DNA of 47,117 nt, taken from assembly GCA_964640305.1 (NCBI GenBank), contig CAZXFF010000012.1:1-47117 (forward strand), in the 5' to 3' direction. This document shows positions 15,828 through 24,967 of the stretch, in pieces (the stretch's first letter is position 1; every line of letters begins with the position of its first letter). The translations under genes were made by a program, and so were the position numbers. The stretch is from Coprenecus sp964640305. GTDB lineage: Bacteria; Bacteroidota; Bacteroidia; Bacteroidales; UBA932. The notes under the pieces are model-generated. The model was given only the letters and a program-made list of their open reading frames with translations. It was not told the origin of the DNA and made no database searches.

Positions 15828-18614
15828 TTAGAATCTGAAATACACGTTGATCATATAATTTATACCATAGAGGTAGAAGTATTTGGAATCAAACGGAGTA
15901 TAGTTGACTATGTTGCCGTTGTCATCCATATTCCTTGAAAGTCTCATCTGCTCATATCCTCCCGTCTTTATGTTCTTGGAGTTCAGGATATTGTTTATAT
16001 TGGCGCTTACTCCCAGCAGGTATTTGTGGTAGATCATCCAGGATTTGCCAATGTTGGCATTGAGGATGAATGCCCTGGGGAAGCGTTCCTGGTCTGTCAT
16101 GTATCTGAGAGCTTCCATACCTTCCGGAGTTGTATGGTCTATTCCGCGGACTGCATAGTCGGTACGGCGCAGAGGGTTCATTGAGATGTACATTCCGTCA
16201 AAATAGTTCAGGTCAATTCCTGCAAAAAGATAATTCCTTCCGCGCCAGGTCAGGCCGACCGATGAAGCCAGCTGTGGAGTCCGTGCTACCCTGTAGCCTT
16301 CCCAATAGACCCTGGCATTCTCGAGGACTACCCTTTCGCTGTTGTCAACCGTCTGGGTGACATAGGGATTGGAAGTATAGACATACTTGCCATAGCTCAC
16401 CGCTCCTTCGAACGCCAGACCGGCATATATCGGCACACGGATACCGGCTTCAATCCCTATGTTGCGCTGGTCTATACCCGTCATTGAAAAGTTGGTATAG
16501 GCTCTCTGCAGATCATCATAGAAGGAAATCAGGTCTGTCTGATCCTTGATATCCGTATAGAATGCAGAGACTCTGAGAGCCAGCTCTCCTATCTTGAGCG
16601 AATAGTTCAGATCTGCGCTGAAAATCTTCTCGGTGGCAAGACCTGAAACAACAGTGTTACGGGTCCTGGGAGAGAGGAATGCCTCTTCGAAATAAGGAGC
16701 ATTGGTCATATAACCGACATTTGCATAGATCATATTCTGACCTGAGAACTTGTATGCCAGCCCTAATTTACCTTTATATGTGAAGAAATTCTGCTTTTCG
16801 GAATTGCCGAGAGAGTTGTCCGGGAACAACCCTTTTTTCATAAGCCCCTCTCGCCAGAATGTATTGTAAGCGGCTTCTCCGGCCAGGCTGGCTTCGAAAC
16901 CTCCGGCTGTAAATACCCATGTCGTCCAGGCTTTATGGTTATAGTAATGGGCAAAGTAGTCGTATCCGTACTTTTCACCTTCTTTCACGACATGGTTCGG
17001 ATTCAGAAGGTTATTCTGGTTATGGTCGCCCTCCCCGAAGTCCCTCTCCGCAAACTGGTCCACATCGAGCCAGTAGTCGCCTCCGAGAAGATCCTTGACT
17101 ATCTTATAGTATTCCGTCCGGTTCCAGCGGAAATTGTATCCGAGTGTGGCTTTCACATGGGAGCCGAAGAGTTTTGTTGCCTGTATATTGGCATTCACGT
17201 CATTCTGGTCGGCATGCCTTTCTTCCAGAATATACTTCGAACGGGTTGTATTGGACGCATCTATCGAGGGATTATAGTCTATACCGTCTTCGAAGAAACT
17301 GTTCCGGTTCACCTCATACATCCTGTCCCAGTTCACGTGACGGATATTGTCATCCGTAAGCCAGCCTTCCCTTACCCAGGCTGCCTTGACAGGGTCGTCA
17401 TCAAAATAGCTGGGCAGATTCCTGTAATAATCAGGGCGTGGATCCGGTGCATCATACCAGTCCAGAGCAGAATACCCGTTGCGTCCGAAACGGTAGGAGG
17501 CACCTACCGAAAGTTTGAAATCGTAAACAGGGGTAAACTCATAATTGAAAAGAGCTACCGGTTCGTGATTGTTCCTCACACGGGCATTGCGCAGCTTCCC
17601 GTTCTGGTATCCCCAGTTGGAGTTGTAGTAATTGTTCCCGAGCATGTCGTAGACTTCCTGTGTGGAAGAGTTCTGTGCCCCTCTCTGCACAGGGGATCCG
17701 AACACAGTAAACGAGAAGCGGTGCCTGTCACCGATGAACTTCTCGGCCGATGCAAAATATGCAAATGCATTGTAGAATACCCCCTGAACATAATCGTTGC
17801 CCCCTAGGCGTGTGGACAAGGAGAGAGCAAATGCCCATCCGTTATCCATCTTACCGGTGCCGTATGTAGCCATAAGACGGAGCCTGTAAGTCGTACTGTT
17901 TGTCAGGACACTGAAACGGTATCCCTTGGCGACCGTTGAAGCATAGGCATTGATATTCGTAAGCCCGCTGATTCCACCTGTACCGTAATCCGAAACTGCC
18001 ATACCCCCTACTACCTCTTTTTCCCTAGTAGCCTCATTCAGACCGCTGAAAAGGGAATATGGGGAATATCCGCTCATTGCATCATTGAACCTGATGCCGT
18101 TTATATAGACATCTGACATCCCGCTCTCATAGCCTCTGCTGAGGAAACGCATGGAACTGAAACTGAAAGAAGCAATATTGTCAAACACATCCTGCGATGA
18201 AGAAAGCACCGATGGAATATCCTCGTAACCGGACCCCGACTCATTTTCACCTTCGAATTCGGCAAACATGTTGTCATTGAAATCCCCAGGGGCGATACTT
18301 GGAGATATAGATACTTCACGCAGATCGTACATGCCTCCTTTTATGCTGACATTAAGTTCTGTAGCAATGAAGTTCTCTGCCTTGATTTCCATTCTGTACA
18401 TACCGTCGGCCACATTCTGTATCTCAAAGGACCCGTCGGTACCGGTAAGTACCTTTATTCCGTTTACGGTAGAATAAAGCACTACTTCCGCATCCTTTAC
18501 GGGGCGGCGGTCAACTCTGTTTACTACAACACCTTTGACTCCACCATCCTGCGCCGCTGCTGAAAGGCACATTAAGGATGTGAGAAAGATTAAAAACAAT
18601 TTTCTGAAATCCAT
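15828..18614 (-). CDS. TonB-dependent receptor with carboxypeptidase-regulatory domain
   Basis: The 928-aa product has a signal peptide (1-21), a carboxypeptidase-regulatory-like domain (about 25-105, GVVVNRVDRRPVKDAEVVL), a plug (about 130-230, with MRFLSRGYESGMSDVYINGIRFND) and a beta-barrel ending in an aromatic residue (INVYFRF), as outer-membrane barrels do. It lacks a SusD partner. Its neighbours are an exported EEP-family nuclease 13 bp upstream and DUF5689 lipoproteins on both sides. I infer energy-dependent import of a product made by the exported nucleases. The family is clear; the substrate is inferred from context only. Confidence 0.88.
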   Translation of the reverse strand: MDFRKLFLIFLTSLMCLSAAAQDGGVKGVVVNRVDRRPVKDAEVVLYSTVNGIKVLTGTDGSFEIQNVADGMYRMEIKAENFIATELNVSIKGGMYDLREVSISPSIAPGDFNDNMFAEFEGENESGSGYEDIPSVLSSSQDVFDNIASFSFSSMRFLSRGYESGMSDVYINGIRFNDAMSGYSPYSLFSGLNEATREKEVVGGMAVSDYGTGGISGLTNINAYASTVAKGYRFSVLTNSTTYRLRLMATYGTGKMDNGWAFALSLSTRLGGNDYVQGVFYNAFAYFASAEKFIGDRHRFSFTVFGSPVQRGAQNSSTQEVYDMLGNNYYNSNWGYQNGKLRNARVRNNHEPVALFNYEFTPVYDFKLSVGASYRFGRNGYSALDWYDAPDPRPDYYRNLPSYFDDDPVKAAWVREGWLTDDNIRHVNWDRMYEVNRNSFFEDGIDYNPSIDASNTTRSKYILEERHADQNDVNANIQATKLFGSHVKATLGYNFRWNRTEYYKIVKDLLGGDYWLDVDQFAERDFGEGDHNQNNLLNPNHVVKEGEKYGYDYFAHYYNHKAWTTWVFTAGGFEASLAGEAAYNTFWREGLMKKGLFPDNSLGNSEKQNFFTYKGKLGLAYKFSGQNMIYANVGYMTNAPYFEEAFLSPRTRNTVVSGLATEKIFSADLNYSLKIGELALRVSAFYTDIKDQTDLISFYDDLQRAYTNFSMTGIDQRNIGIEAGIRVPIYAGLAFEGAVSYGKYVYTSNPYVTQTVDNSERVVLENARVYWEGYRVARTPQLASSVGLTWRGRNYLFAGIDLNYFDGMYISMNPLRRTDYAVRGIDHTTPEGMEALRYMTDQERFPRAFILNANIGKSWMIYHKYLLGVSANINNILNSKNIKTGGYEQMRLSRNMDDNGNIVNYTPFDSKYFYLYGINYMINVYFRF

Positions 18615-18627
18615 ATTGTATATGATT

Positions 18628-19668
18628 CTATTTACCTATTAATATGAAAACCGGGAAGTGGTCACTGTATCCTCCCAGATAAGAATTACCGCTGTAGGTA
18701 CGCAGGGGATAGTTCTTGAACTTGCCTTTTTGCTGTACCATAAAGGGACGCTTGAATATATTTCCGTAATATCTGGATCCATTTGCCTTGCATATACGCA
18801 GAGTGCCTGTTCCATTTACAGGGAGAAGGTTGGAATTCACGATCATGTTGTCGAAAAGGTTCCAGGCATCCTGATATCCGAGAGTACCCATGCCGCGGCG
18901 GTGCATTTCCCGGAAAGGATTGAAATATTCCCCATTGCCTACTTCCGAGATGTTTTCCTTACCTCCGACAACCTCTGCCAGACTTCTGTTGTTCGGGTCA
19001 TCATTCATGTCCCCCATCATTACAATCTTGATGTCAGGATATACAGAGACGAGTGAATCCGCATATCTCTTGAGGGTGCTGGCACATCCTACACGGAGAT
19101 ATTCGGATGCCGCCGAGCCGCCCCTTCTCGATGACCAGTGGTTTACAAAGAAACAGAAACGTTCCCCTTCGATGGTACCGCAGACAGCCAGAATATCCCT
19201 GGTCTTGAATTCCGGTTCCTCAGGGATGACAGGCTGGAATGCATCGGACCATTCCACCTTGAAAACATCCGGACGGTAAATCAGGGCGACATCCACGCCA
19301 CGGGCTTCGGGAGAATCATAATGCACTATCTGGTAATTTGCCCGTATCAGGCGGCTGTCGGACACGATATCATCCAGCACCCGCCTGTTCTCCACTTCTG
19401 AGAACCCTATCACTGCAGGGTAGGTTCTATTAGACCCTGCGACATTGTATATTACTTCCCCTATCCGTGAGATCTTTTCACGGTATTTGGTTTCAGTCCA
19501 TTTCTTAGGTCCGTCGGGAGTGAATTCTTCATCCCTTACATTCGGATCATCATATATGTCGAAAAGGTTCTCGACATTATAGAACATGACCACGTGTCTG
19601 CTGCCATCCTGTGCCATGACAACCATGGTGCAGAATAGCAGTAATGGTATCAGCAGTATCTTTTTCAT
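18628..19668 (-). CDS. Exported endonuclease/exonuclease/phosphatase (EEP) family enzyme
   Basis: From the start MKKILLIPLLLFCTMVVMAQ the product is 346 aa with a cleavable signal peptide, so it acts outside the cytoplasm. EEP motifs are complete: FYNVENLFD (metal-binding Asn), GFSEVENRR (catalytic Glu), FVNHWSSRRGG, MMGDMNDDPNN (catalytic Asp and Asn) and YSDHFPVF (the Asp-His pair). The family hydrolyses phosphodiesters in DNA, RNA or related molecules. ATGs at 19677 and 19695 are alternatives; the latter would overlap the upstream gene. It lies 14 bp after the NUC1 nuclease gene and 13 bp before the TonB receptor gene. The precise substrate cannot be read from the sequence. Confidence 0.88.
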   Translation of the reverse strand: MKKILLIPLLLFCTMVVMAQDGSRHVVMFYNVENLFDIYDDPNVRDEEFTPDGPKKWTETKYREKISRIGEVIYNVAGSNRTYPAVIGFSEVENRRVLDDIVSDSRLIRANYQIVHYDSPEARGVDVALIYRPDVFKVEWSDAFQPVIPEEPEFKTRDILAVCGTIEGERFCFFVNHWSSRRGGSAASEYLRVGCASTLKRYADSLVSVYPDIKIVMMGDMNDDPNNRSLAEVVGGKENISEVGNGEYFNPFREMHRRGMGTLGYQDAWNLFDNMIVNSNLLPVNGTGTLRICKANGSRYYGNIFKRPFMVQQKGKFKNYPLRTYSGNSYLGGYSDHFPVFILIGK

Positions 19669-19682
19669 AATATCCATCTTTG

Positions 19683-20867
19683 TCAAAAGCCCCAACGTAC
19701 AGGGTCCAACTGGTTTTTAACGTCATTTTCAATATTGTCCGGAAGGTTCTGGAAGAATGTGATACCGGTTATATCTTCGATCTCCGAGACTTTTCTAAGG
19801 TCTTCCCTTGCAGGAGAGGAACGGTCATACTTCACATTATCATACAGGTAAGCAATGGAATAGTATGTACCGTCCTTGATGTTCCTTTTGAGCAGGACCT
19901 TGAAATATCCCTTTGGGACAGCCACTTTAGCCCCTGCATTGTCAGCAGTATATCTCATTTCCGGCTCTTCCTGTGTCGTAAGGATCGGTCCGGTGACAAC
20001 ATACAGCGTATCACAAGAACTGCTGTAGCCCCTTACCTTCTCCTCTACTTTCGCCCAAAGCCCTTGATTAAACGATGAGACCTGGGCTGTCATATTCGTG
20101 AAATAGAATGTCTGGCGGTTAAGATCCTCGCTGCTGTTTCTGGACCCTGAAGGGAGCTGATGTCCCCTGTCATATCCTTTTTCAGGCCACCCCTTGAACA
20201 GCTGGGGCTGATATTCAGCGGGAATCTTGGGATCGTAATTCCAGGCATCGGTACGGCCTGATCCAACATACATTTTGCAGATGGGATACGCTACCCATAA
20301 GGCAATCCTGTTCTCGGCATCATAATACATCGAATAATTCCTTACTTCCTCTCCTCCGATGGTCGAGCGGTGGAAAACATACGCATATCCTTCCTGTTCC
20401 TTTACTTCCGGAAGTTCCATCCACTCGTAAACAGGGTCGGATACCAGTCCGTCCGGTTTGTCTCCGGGGTTCCCGGGATCTTCGGGATCCGGATCCGGGT
20501 CGGAAGCACCCCTCTGTCTAAGTTCCGTCATGACCGCATTTCCTCTGCCGAACGAGACGATAATCACAGCTCGCCTTTCATCATCACCTGTATTCTCCTG
20601 ATACGAAAGTATTATATTGTTGCGGCTGCCGGCTCCAGAAGAAGGGGTTACGGTACACCATCCTGCAGCATCCTCCCCGATCTGCACTGTCCAGTCCACC
20701 GATGATTCAATGGAAATGAACTGGGCACCAGCCTCCGGACCCACCTCCGGAGAAGACAGGATGACCCTGTTTTCCATTGCATCCTGCTGGCAGGACACAA
20801 TGAAAAACGGTACTGCCGACATAAGCAGCAGAAGATGGCCTAGATATGACTTGAGCCTGGAAATCAT
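19683..20867 (-). CDS. Lipoprotein DNA/RNA non-specific endonuclease (NUC1 type)
   Basis: The 394-aa product starts MISRLKSYLGHLLL with a lipoprotein signal (lipobox FFIVSC). A BACON-like domain (about 33-120) and a Pro/Asp/Gly linker (PDPDPEDPGNPGDKP) lead to a beta-beta-alpha metal endonuclease domain (about 140-390). The catalytic motif is DRGHQLPSG (about 230-238), and the metal-binding Asn lies in FNQGLWAKVE (about 264). The start ATG overlaps the stop of the upstream gene (ATGA), which decides against the longer frame to 20894. The enzyme should cut DNA and RNA at the cell surface. The BACON domain and linker probably hold it away from the membrane or bind a ligand. Confidence 0.9.
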   Translation of the reverse strand: MISRLKSYLGHLLLLMSAVPFFIVSCQQDAMENRVILSSPEVGPEAGAQFISIESSVDWTVQIGEDAAGWCTVTPSSGAGSRNNIILSYQENTGDDERRAVIIVSFGRGNAVMTELRQRGASDPDPDPEDPGNPGDKPDGLVSDPVYEWMELPEVKEQEGYAYVFHRSTIGGEEVRNYSMYYDAENRIALWVAYPICKMYVGSGRTDAWNYDPKIPAEYQPQLFKGWPEKGYDRGHQLPSGSRNSSEDLNRQTFYFTNMTAQVSSFNQGLWAKVEEKVRGYSSSCDTLYVVTGPILTTQEEPEMRYTADNAGAKVAVPKGYFKVLLKRNIKDGTYYSIAYLYDNVKYDRSSPAREDLRKVSEIEDITGITFFQNLPDNIENDVKNQLDPVRWGF

Positions 20868-22612
20868 CTCACATTCACTCCTGTAATGACACACCTCGGA
20901 CCTCCATCAGCGGTGCTGAAAGTAATGGTAGTGGAGTTTGTCACACCGGAAAGGTCAAAAGTATAGAAATCCTTGCCGAACTCGATCGTATAGGGAGAAT
21001 TGTTGCTGGCTCCCGAATTGGGTCTGAGGGTAACTGTGGCCGAAGCTGCACCGTTTATCTTTCCCCCTCCGTTGATGGCAACCGTCAGGTCACATGTCTT
21101 TCCGTTCCATGCAACCGCATAGAATGAAAGTTTGCTTCCGGTAGCCGTCAATGCCGGTGTTGTATATGTTCCAGCCTTGGAGCTCGTACCGAGCTTAAGG
21201 CATGGATACTCAGAACCTCCGGTAATTACTATGCCTGTATATGAAGCATTGTCCTTGCTGTCTTCCGTCGGAAGTCCCACATTACTGGTAAATATTCCGT
21301 CCCCTTCCGTTCCTTCGCTCTCTCCTCCGCCGGGATTTTCTCCGTCCCCTTCATTGCCTCCGTTCATATTGTCAGGGGTTCCGAACCTTACATTATCCAG
21401 TCTGTATGTATTGGATTTGCCGGTATAGCGGAAGGCGATATACAGAGCCTGGGATGAAGAATATGCGGACAGATCAGCCGTATGCTTCATCCACTGGTTC
21501 TTGTCTGCTCCCTGCGGATATGTTGCGTCATAAACCACCGTCCAGGTTGCATCTGTGAAGCTTCCGTTGAAATCCTCGGACACAACCACTTCAAACCTCG
21601 AATCATCCTGATTATCAAGATAATACAGGGCCGTCTCAAATTCGAGAGCCTTGGGAGATGCTCCGGAGACATTTGCTTTGGGAAGCATGGCGAAGGCTGT
21701 TACCGATGCCTGGGCGGATGAATAGGGAGCTATGTCGATATACTTCTCTGTATTGTTGAAGATATTGGTCTTGAACTGGGTCTTGATGTCACTTATATCA
21801 GAAGACCAGAATGTCCAGTTATCCGTTACATACTTGATGTAGGATGTCTTGATTGACTGGAAATCGTCCCCGAAAGCAGTTACTGCCGGTTTCTTCCAGT
21901 TCTCGCCTATATCAGGATTATCTCCTCCTCCGCCTTCGCCTTTTTCATGGCTGATATAATATGCGGGAATGTCGCCACCTCCCTGTGGAGTTCCGTTGAA
22001 GTCATTTCTCAGGGTCTTGATTACGAGTATGTCCCCCACAGATATTCCGAGAGATGAGAAAGACTTGTCGTTGGTATTCTGCCTGGTAGCGGTAATACCG
22101 TGTATATATACAGAACCGGTTTCATCCTGCATGGTAACATTGCCGTAGGTAGTATTCTTGATTTCGATTACCTTACCCTGTATCTCGTACCATGTCTTGC
22201 CGTCCACAGGGGCTGCCAGGAACTCGGAAATCTTTGTATAGGACTTGCGGGTCTCTCCCAGCTGTGATACGTTAACGGAGGCATAGACGGTACCGGTATT
22301 GAATTTTACGACAGCATCCCTGTCTTCCCCGGTATTCTGGAGCACGCTGATCGAAATTTCGACAGAGTCTTCCGATGCCTTGCCGGACATTTCACTGAGG
22401 ACGAGCCAGTCGGCATCACCTCTGCTGGGTGTTATTTCCGCCACCCAGTCTCTGTTGGACTTGAGTTTGATGATTTTCTCTCCCGACTCTTTGTCGAAAG
22501 AAACTTCCGTAGGGTTCACTGCGACATCAGCCGGCTTGAACTGGGGATCCTCTATACAGGACCCTGCCAGAAGCACGGCTGCCGCAAACATTGAAAAGAT
22601 TGATTTTCTCAT
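20864..22612 (-). CDS. BACON/OB-fold surface lipoprotein of the nuclease operon
   Basis: The 582-aa product has a lipoprotein signal (lipobox LLAGSC). A BACON-like domain (about 28-115, ending VNVSQLG) is followed by an OB-fold-like domain (about 125-215, with WYEIQGKVIEIKNTTYGN and DETGSVYIHG). A jelly-roll-like region (about 240-410, with FWSSDISDIKTQF and LYIAFRYTGKSNTYRLDNVRF) resembles choice-of-anchor/DUF5017 domains. A Gly/Glu-rich linker (about 413-437) precedes a final beta-rich domain. The OB module matches those of the lipoprotein at 1121-2674. The endonuclease gene follows with an ATGA overlap, so the two are tightly coupled. A ligand-binding role is likely; the ligand is unproven. 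Confidence 0.8.
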   Translation of the reverse strand: MRKSIFSMFAAAVLLAGSCIEDPQFKPADVAVNPTEVSFDKESGEKIIKLKSNRDWVAEITPSRGDADWLVLSEMSGKASEDSVEISISVLQNTGEDRDAVVKFNTGTVYASVNVSQLGETRKSYTKISEFLAAPVDGKTWYEIQGKVIEIKNTTYGNVTMQDETGSVYIHGITATRQNTNDKSFSSLGISVGDILVIKTLRNDFNGTPQGGGDIPAYYISHEKGEGGGGDNPDIGENWKKPAVTAFGDDFQSIKTSYIKYVTDNWTFWSSDISDIKTQFKTNIFNNTEKYIDIAPYSSAQASVTAFAMLPKANVSGASPKALEFETALYYLDNQDDSRFEVVVSEDFNGSFTDATWTVVYDATYPQGADKNQWMKHTADLSAYSSSQALYIAFRYTGKSNTYRLDNVRFGTPDNMNGGNEGDGENPGGGESEGTEGDGIFTSNVGLPTEDSKDNASYTGIVITGGSEYPCLKLGTSSKAGTYTTPALTATGSKLSFYAVAWNGKTCDLTVAINGGGKINGAASATVTLRPNSGASNNSPYTIEFGKDFYTFDLSGVTNSTTITFSTADGGPRCVITGVNVR

Positions 22613-22639
22613 ATATCACTATTTTAACCGGACTAAGCC

Positions 22640-22674
22640 AAAAACAGGGTGCATCGGCGACCGGTGCACCCTGT
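22640..22674 (-). terminator. Intra-operon terminator or attenuator hairpin
   Basis: On the minus strand ACAGGGTGCA pairs with TGCACCCTGT, and an inner CGG/CCG plus a G-U pair extend this to a 14-bp stem with a 3-nt loop, followed by TTTT(T). It lies between the first and second genes of the operon, so part of the transcription probably stops after the first gene, giving more of the DUF5689 lipoprotein than of the downstream enzymes. Confidence 0.8.
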
Positions 22675-22693
22675 AAAGGCTTAATTCGTATTG

Positions 22694-24172
22694 TTATTCA
22701 AACTTGATGGACTTGATATAGCAAGCCTTCACCGTAGCCTTCATTTCGATCTTTATCACGGCCCCTTTCTTGGCTGCGGGAAGATTGAATGTATACTCGG
22801 TAGCTGTATTTGTCATCTTAAGAGGCTCGCCCAATGCAGTACCGTCGGAGAATACCTGCAGGGTCATATCCCCGTTGCTGGCCATGGATGCATTTACCTT
22901 TACCTTTGCCACATTCAGGTCTGTAGCTGTTGTCTCCAATGCTACGGAAGAAATAGGGTTTCCGCTGCTGCCGAACTGGACACCTTTTTTGCTGTCATTT
23001 GTGTCGAACCCTATATATCCGGATTCATTTTTCCAGTTATAATCCACAGTCCATGCAAGTTCAGGAGTTCCTTTTGTGAGTGCGGTTTCAGGAGCATCCG
23101 TTGTTCCGAAGTCCCCTTTTTGCAATTCCCACTCATAGACATTGTTCTCAACCGGAGCTTCACCCATGAATTCCTTGATATCGTTCTCGTTTACAGGCAG
23201 CAGCTGTATGGAATTGTAATATCCTACTACGGCCGCCATGGTACCTGTATATTCTGCGTTGATGTATTTTCCCGCCCAAGGGGTTTTGCTGCCAGACCTT
23301 ACCGTAACCTTGTCTGTACCGTCCGTGAAAGTAACGTTCCCGCTCCAGGGTCTGTTTTCCGTAGCGTCAAGCTTTAGATTCTTCACTTTAACGAACATTT
23401 CCCTGTAGTTTTCCATTTCGGCTATGGTAATCTCCGGTGTCGTGAAAGTATTTCCGGAAGAGACGAGAGTAACGTCCCCGTTGTACACATCCGCGTCCCA
23501 CACAATTTCATAAAGACCGCTGTATATTTTCAGCTTGGCATTCTTGAGTGCGATTCTTACCTTGTCCCCGACGTTGAACTGTTCCATATTGTATTCGTAC
23601 AGATAAAGCCCGGTTCCTGCAGCCCCTGTACCGTCCTCGACAATCATTGCAGAGGAAATGTTTCCGCTTTCATTGTTTGCGGTAACGACACCCTCAACAT
23701 AATCCCCGTAAGATGAGAGTATAGCACCGTCTTCGAGAGTTCTTATTGCCTTTGCCATTTCGGACGGAGCCAGTACCTTCTCCTTATGCACGATGGCAAA
23801 TGCTTTAGTCTCCGATTCATAGACATCATCACCTGCCTTGACATATGCATAATATTCGTACTCCGCCTCTTTAAGGCCAGAAAGCGTAACCGTAAAAGGA
23901 GATTCCGGATTCTCAGCTTTGACAGTAATTGTCTCAGCTTCACCGGCATCTTTGATTCCATAAACCACACCGGCTTCAACAACCAGCGGATTTCCTGACA
24001 CCGTGTACTCTGCAGTGACGGTTGCACTTGCATTGTCTTCCCCGATTACTGCGTCCCCTAGCTCTACAGTAATATTATCCTGTTCGCCGGTACCTGCCTC
24101 TTTGCAGGAAGTTGCATAGAACAAACCTGATATGCTTGCCAATGCAATAACAAATAATTTTTTCAGACTCAT
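22694..24172 (-). CDS. DUF5689-domain lipoprotein, first gene of the nuclease operon
   Basis: The 492-aa product has a lipoprotein signal (MSLKKLFVIALASISG, lipobox YATSC). A fibronectin-like beta domain (about 30-128, ending in the YEYYAYVKAGDDVYES pattern) is followed by a DUF5689 region (about 133-335, with DYVEGVVTANNESGNISSAMIVEDG and FNVGDKVRIAL). The C-terminal part (about 345-492) is a beta-sandwich. It opens the operon, with a -7 box just upstream and a terminator-like hairpin just downstream, and is therefore probably the most abundant product. By position and architecture it should be an exposed binding protein. Confidence 0.82.
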   Translation of the reverse strand: MSLKKLFVIALASISGLFYATSCKEAGTGEQDNITVELGDAVIGEDNASATVTAEYTVSGNPLVVEAGVVYGIKDAGEAETITVKAENPESPFTVTLSGLKEAEYEYYAYVKAGDDVYESETKAFAIVHKEKVLAPSEMAKAIRTLEDGAILSSYGDYVEGVVTANNESGNISSAMIVEDGTGAAGTGLYLYEYNMEQFNVGDKVRIALKNAKLKIYSGLYEIVWDADVYNGDVTLVSSGNTFTTPEITIAEMENYREMFVKVKNLKLDATENRPWSGNVTFTDGTDKVTVRSGSKTPWAGKYINAEYTGTMAAVVGYYNSIQLLPVNENDIKEFMGEAPVENNVYEWELQKGDFGTTDAPETALTKGTPELAWTVDYNWKNESGYIGFDTNDSKKGVQFGSSGNPISSVALETTATDLNVAKVKVNASMASNGDMTLQVFSDGTALGEPLKMTNTATEYTFNLPAAKKGAVIKIEMKATVKACYIKSIKFE

Positions 24173-24211
24173 AATTTATCGGATTAAATGTGATTCCAGC
24201 CTATTGTTATG

Positions 24212-24219
24212 CAAATATA
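24212..24219 (-). promoter_or_regulatory. -7 box of the nuclease/receptor operon
   Basis: On the minus strand TATATTTG is an exact match to TAnnTTTG, about 40 bp before the ATG at 24172. A -33 box is not clear; the area upstream is A/T-rich. Confidence 0.6.
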
Positions 24220-24281
24220 TAAATAATTCAAATAACGAATTTTAAAAAAACGTTACGAATTCATAGTAATCCGTAAATATT

Positions 24282-24314
24282 AAAAAAAAATCCGGCAATC
24301 ATATGATTACCGGA
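24282..24314 (-). terminator. Intrinsic terminator after ferritin
   Basis: On the minus strand TCCGGTAATCAT and ATGATTGCCGGA pair along their length with one G-T wobble, followed by nine T residues. It is 30 bp past the ferritin stop codon and insulates the operon starting at 24172. Confidence 0.92.
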
Positions 24315-24343
24315 CTATAATAAATGAAAAACCTGACATCTGA

Positions 24344-24823
24344 CTATCTCTTGGCAAGCTGACCGTCAAGGATGAAGAGACCTGCATCTCCCGCACGCCT
24401 GATCTTGTCATAGATACCCTGTGCTGTAGCTTCCTCTTCTACCTGCTCACGCACATATCCCCAGAGGAAATCCTGTGTGGCTTTGTCCTTTTCTGCCGAA
24501 GCAAGATCCACAAGATTGTTTATCAGGGATGAAACATGGCATTCATGTTCATATACATGCTTGAATATTTCTTCCACGTTTCCCCAGCCCTGAGGAACAA
24601 CATCGATTTTGTCTACCTTTGCAGTACCGCCACGTTTTATGACATATGAAGCCATGTCATATGCGTGTTCCAGTTCTTCCTGAGACTGTTTCTTCATCCA
24701 ATGTGCAAATCCTTCGAATCCTTCTTTTTCAAGATAGAAAGACATTGAAAGGTAAAGGTTTGATGACCACATTTCGGCTACTATCTGGTCATTGATAGCA
24801 TTCTGTAATTTTTCTGAAATCAT
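24344..24823 (-). CDS. ftnA: Non-haem ferritin
   Basis: The 159-aa four-helix protein oxidises Fe(II) and stores iron in a 24-subunit shell. Ferroxidase residues are visible: Glu17 (in VAEMWSSNLYLSMSFYLE), the EELEHA pair near residues 49-53, Glu near 94 (YEHECHVSSLI) and the late QVEEEATAQ helix near 127-135. The length equals that of bacterial FtnA. It is a single-gene unit with its own terminator downstream. Regulation is probably by iron or oxidative stress, but I see no recognisable operator. Confidence 0.96.
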   Translation of the reverse strand: MISEKLQNAINDQIVAEMWSSNLYLSMSFYLEKEGFEGFAHWMKKQSQEELEHAYDMASYVIKRGGTAKVDKIDVVPQGWGNVEEIFKHVYEHECHVSSLINNLVDLASAEKDKATQDFLWGYVREQVEEEATAQGIYDKIRRAGDAGLFILDGQLAKR

Positions 24824-24907
24824 AATAACTGAATATTTTATTGTTTTTATTTTCTCTGGTTGTTTTATTCAAGTAATCACAAAAACGATACCATTCCGCA
24901 GAAATGC

Positions 24908-24936
24908 CATATTGTCAGCCCGTCCGTGACAATATG
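24908..24936. other. Perfect 9-bp inverted repeat between the GH29 and ferritin genes
   Basis: CATATTGTC (24908-24916) and GACAATATG (24928-24936) are exact reverse complements around an 11-nt loop. There is no T-run on either side, so it is either a weak transcription end for the glycosidase genes or a protein-binding site upstream of ferritin. Confidence 0.6.
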
Positions 24937-24967
24937 TTCAATATCCAGAATCGGGAGTGTTCAGTAA

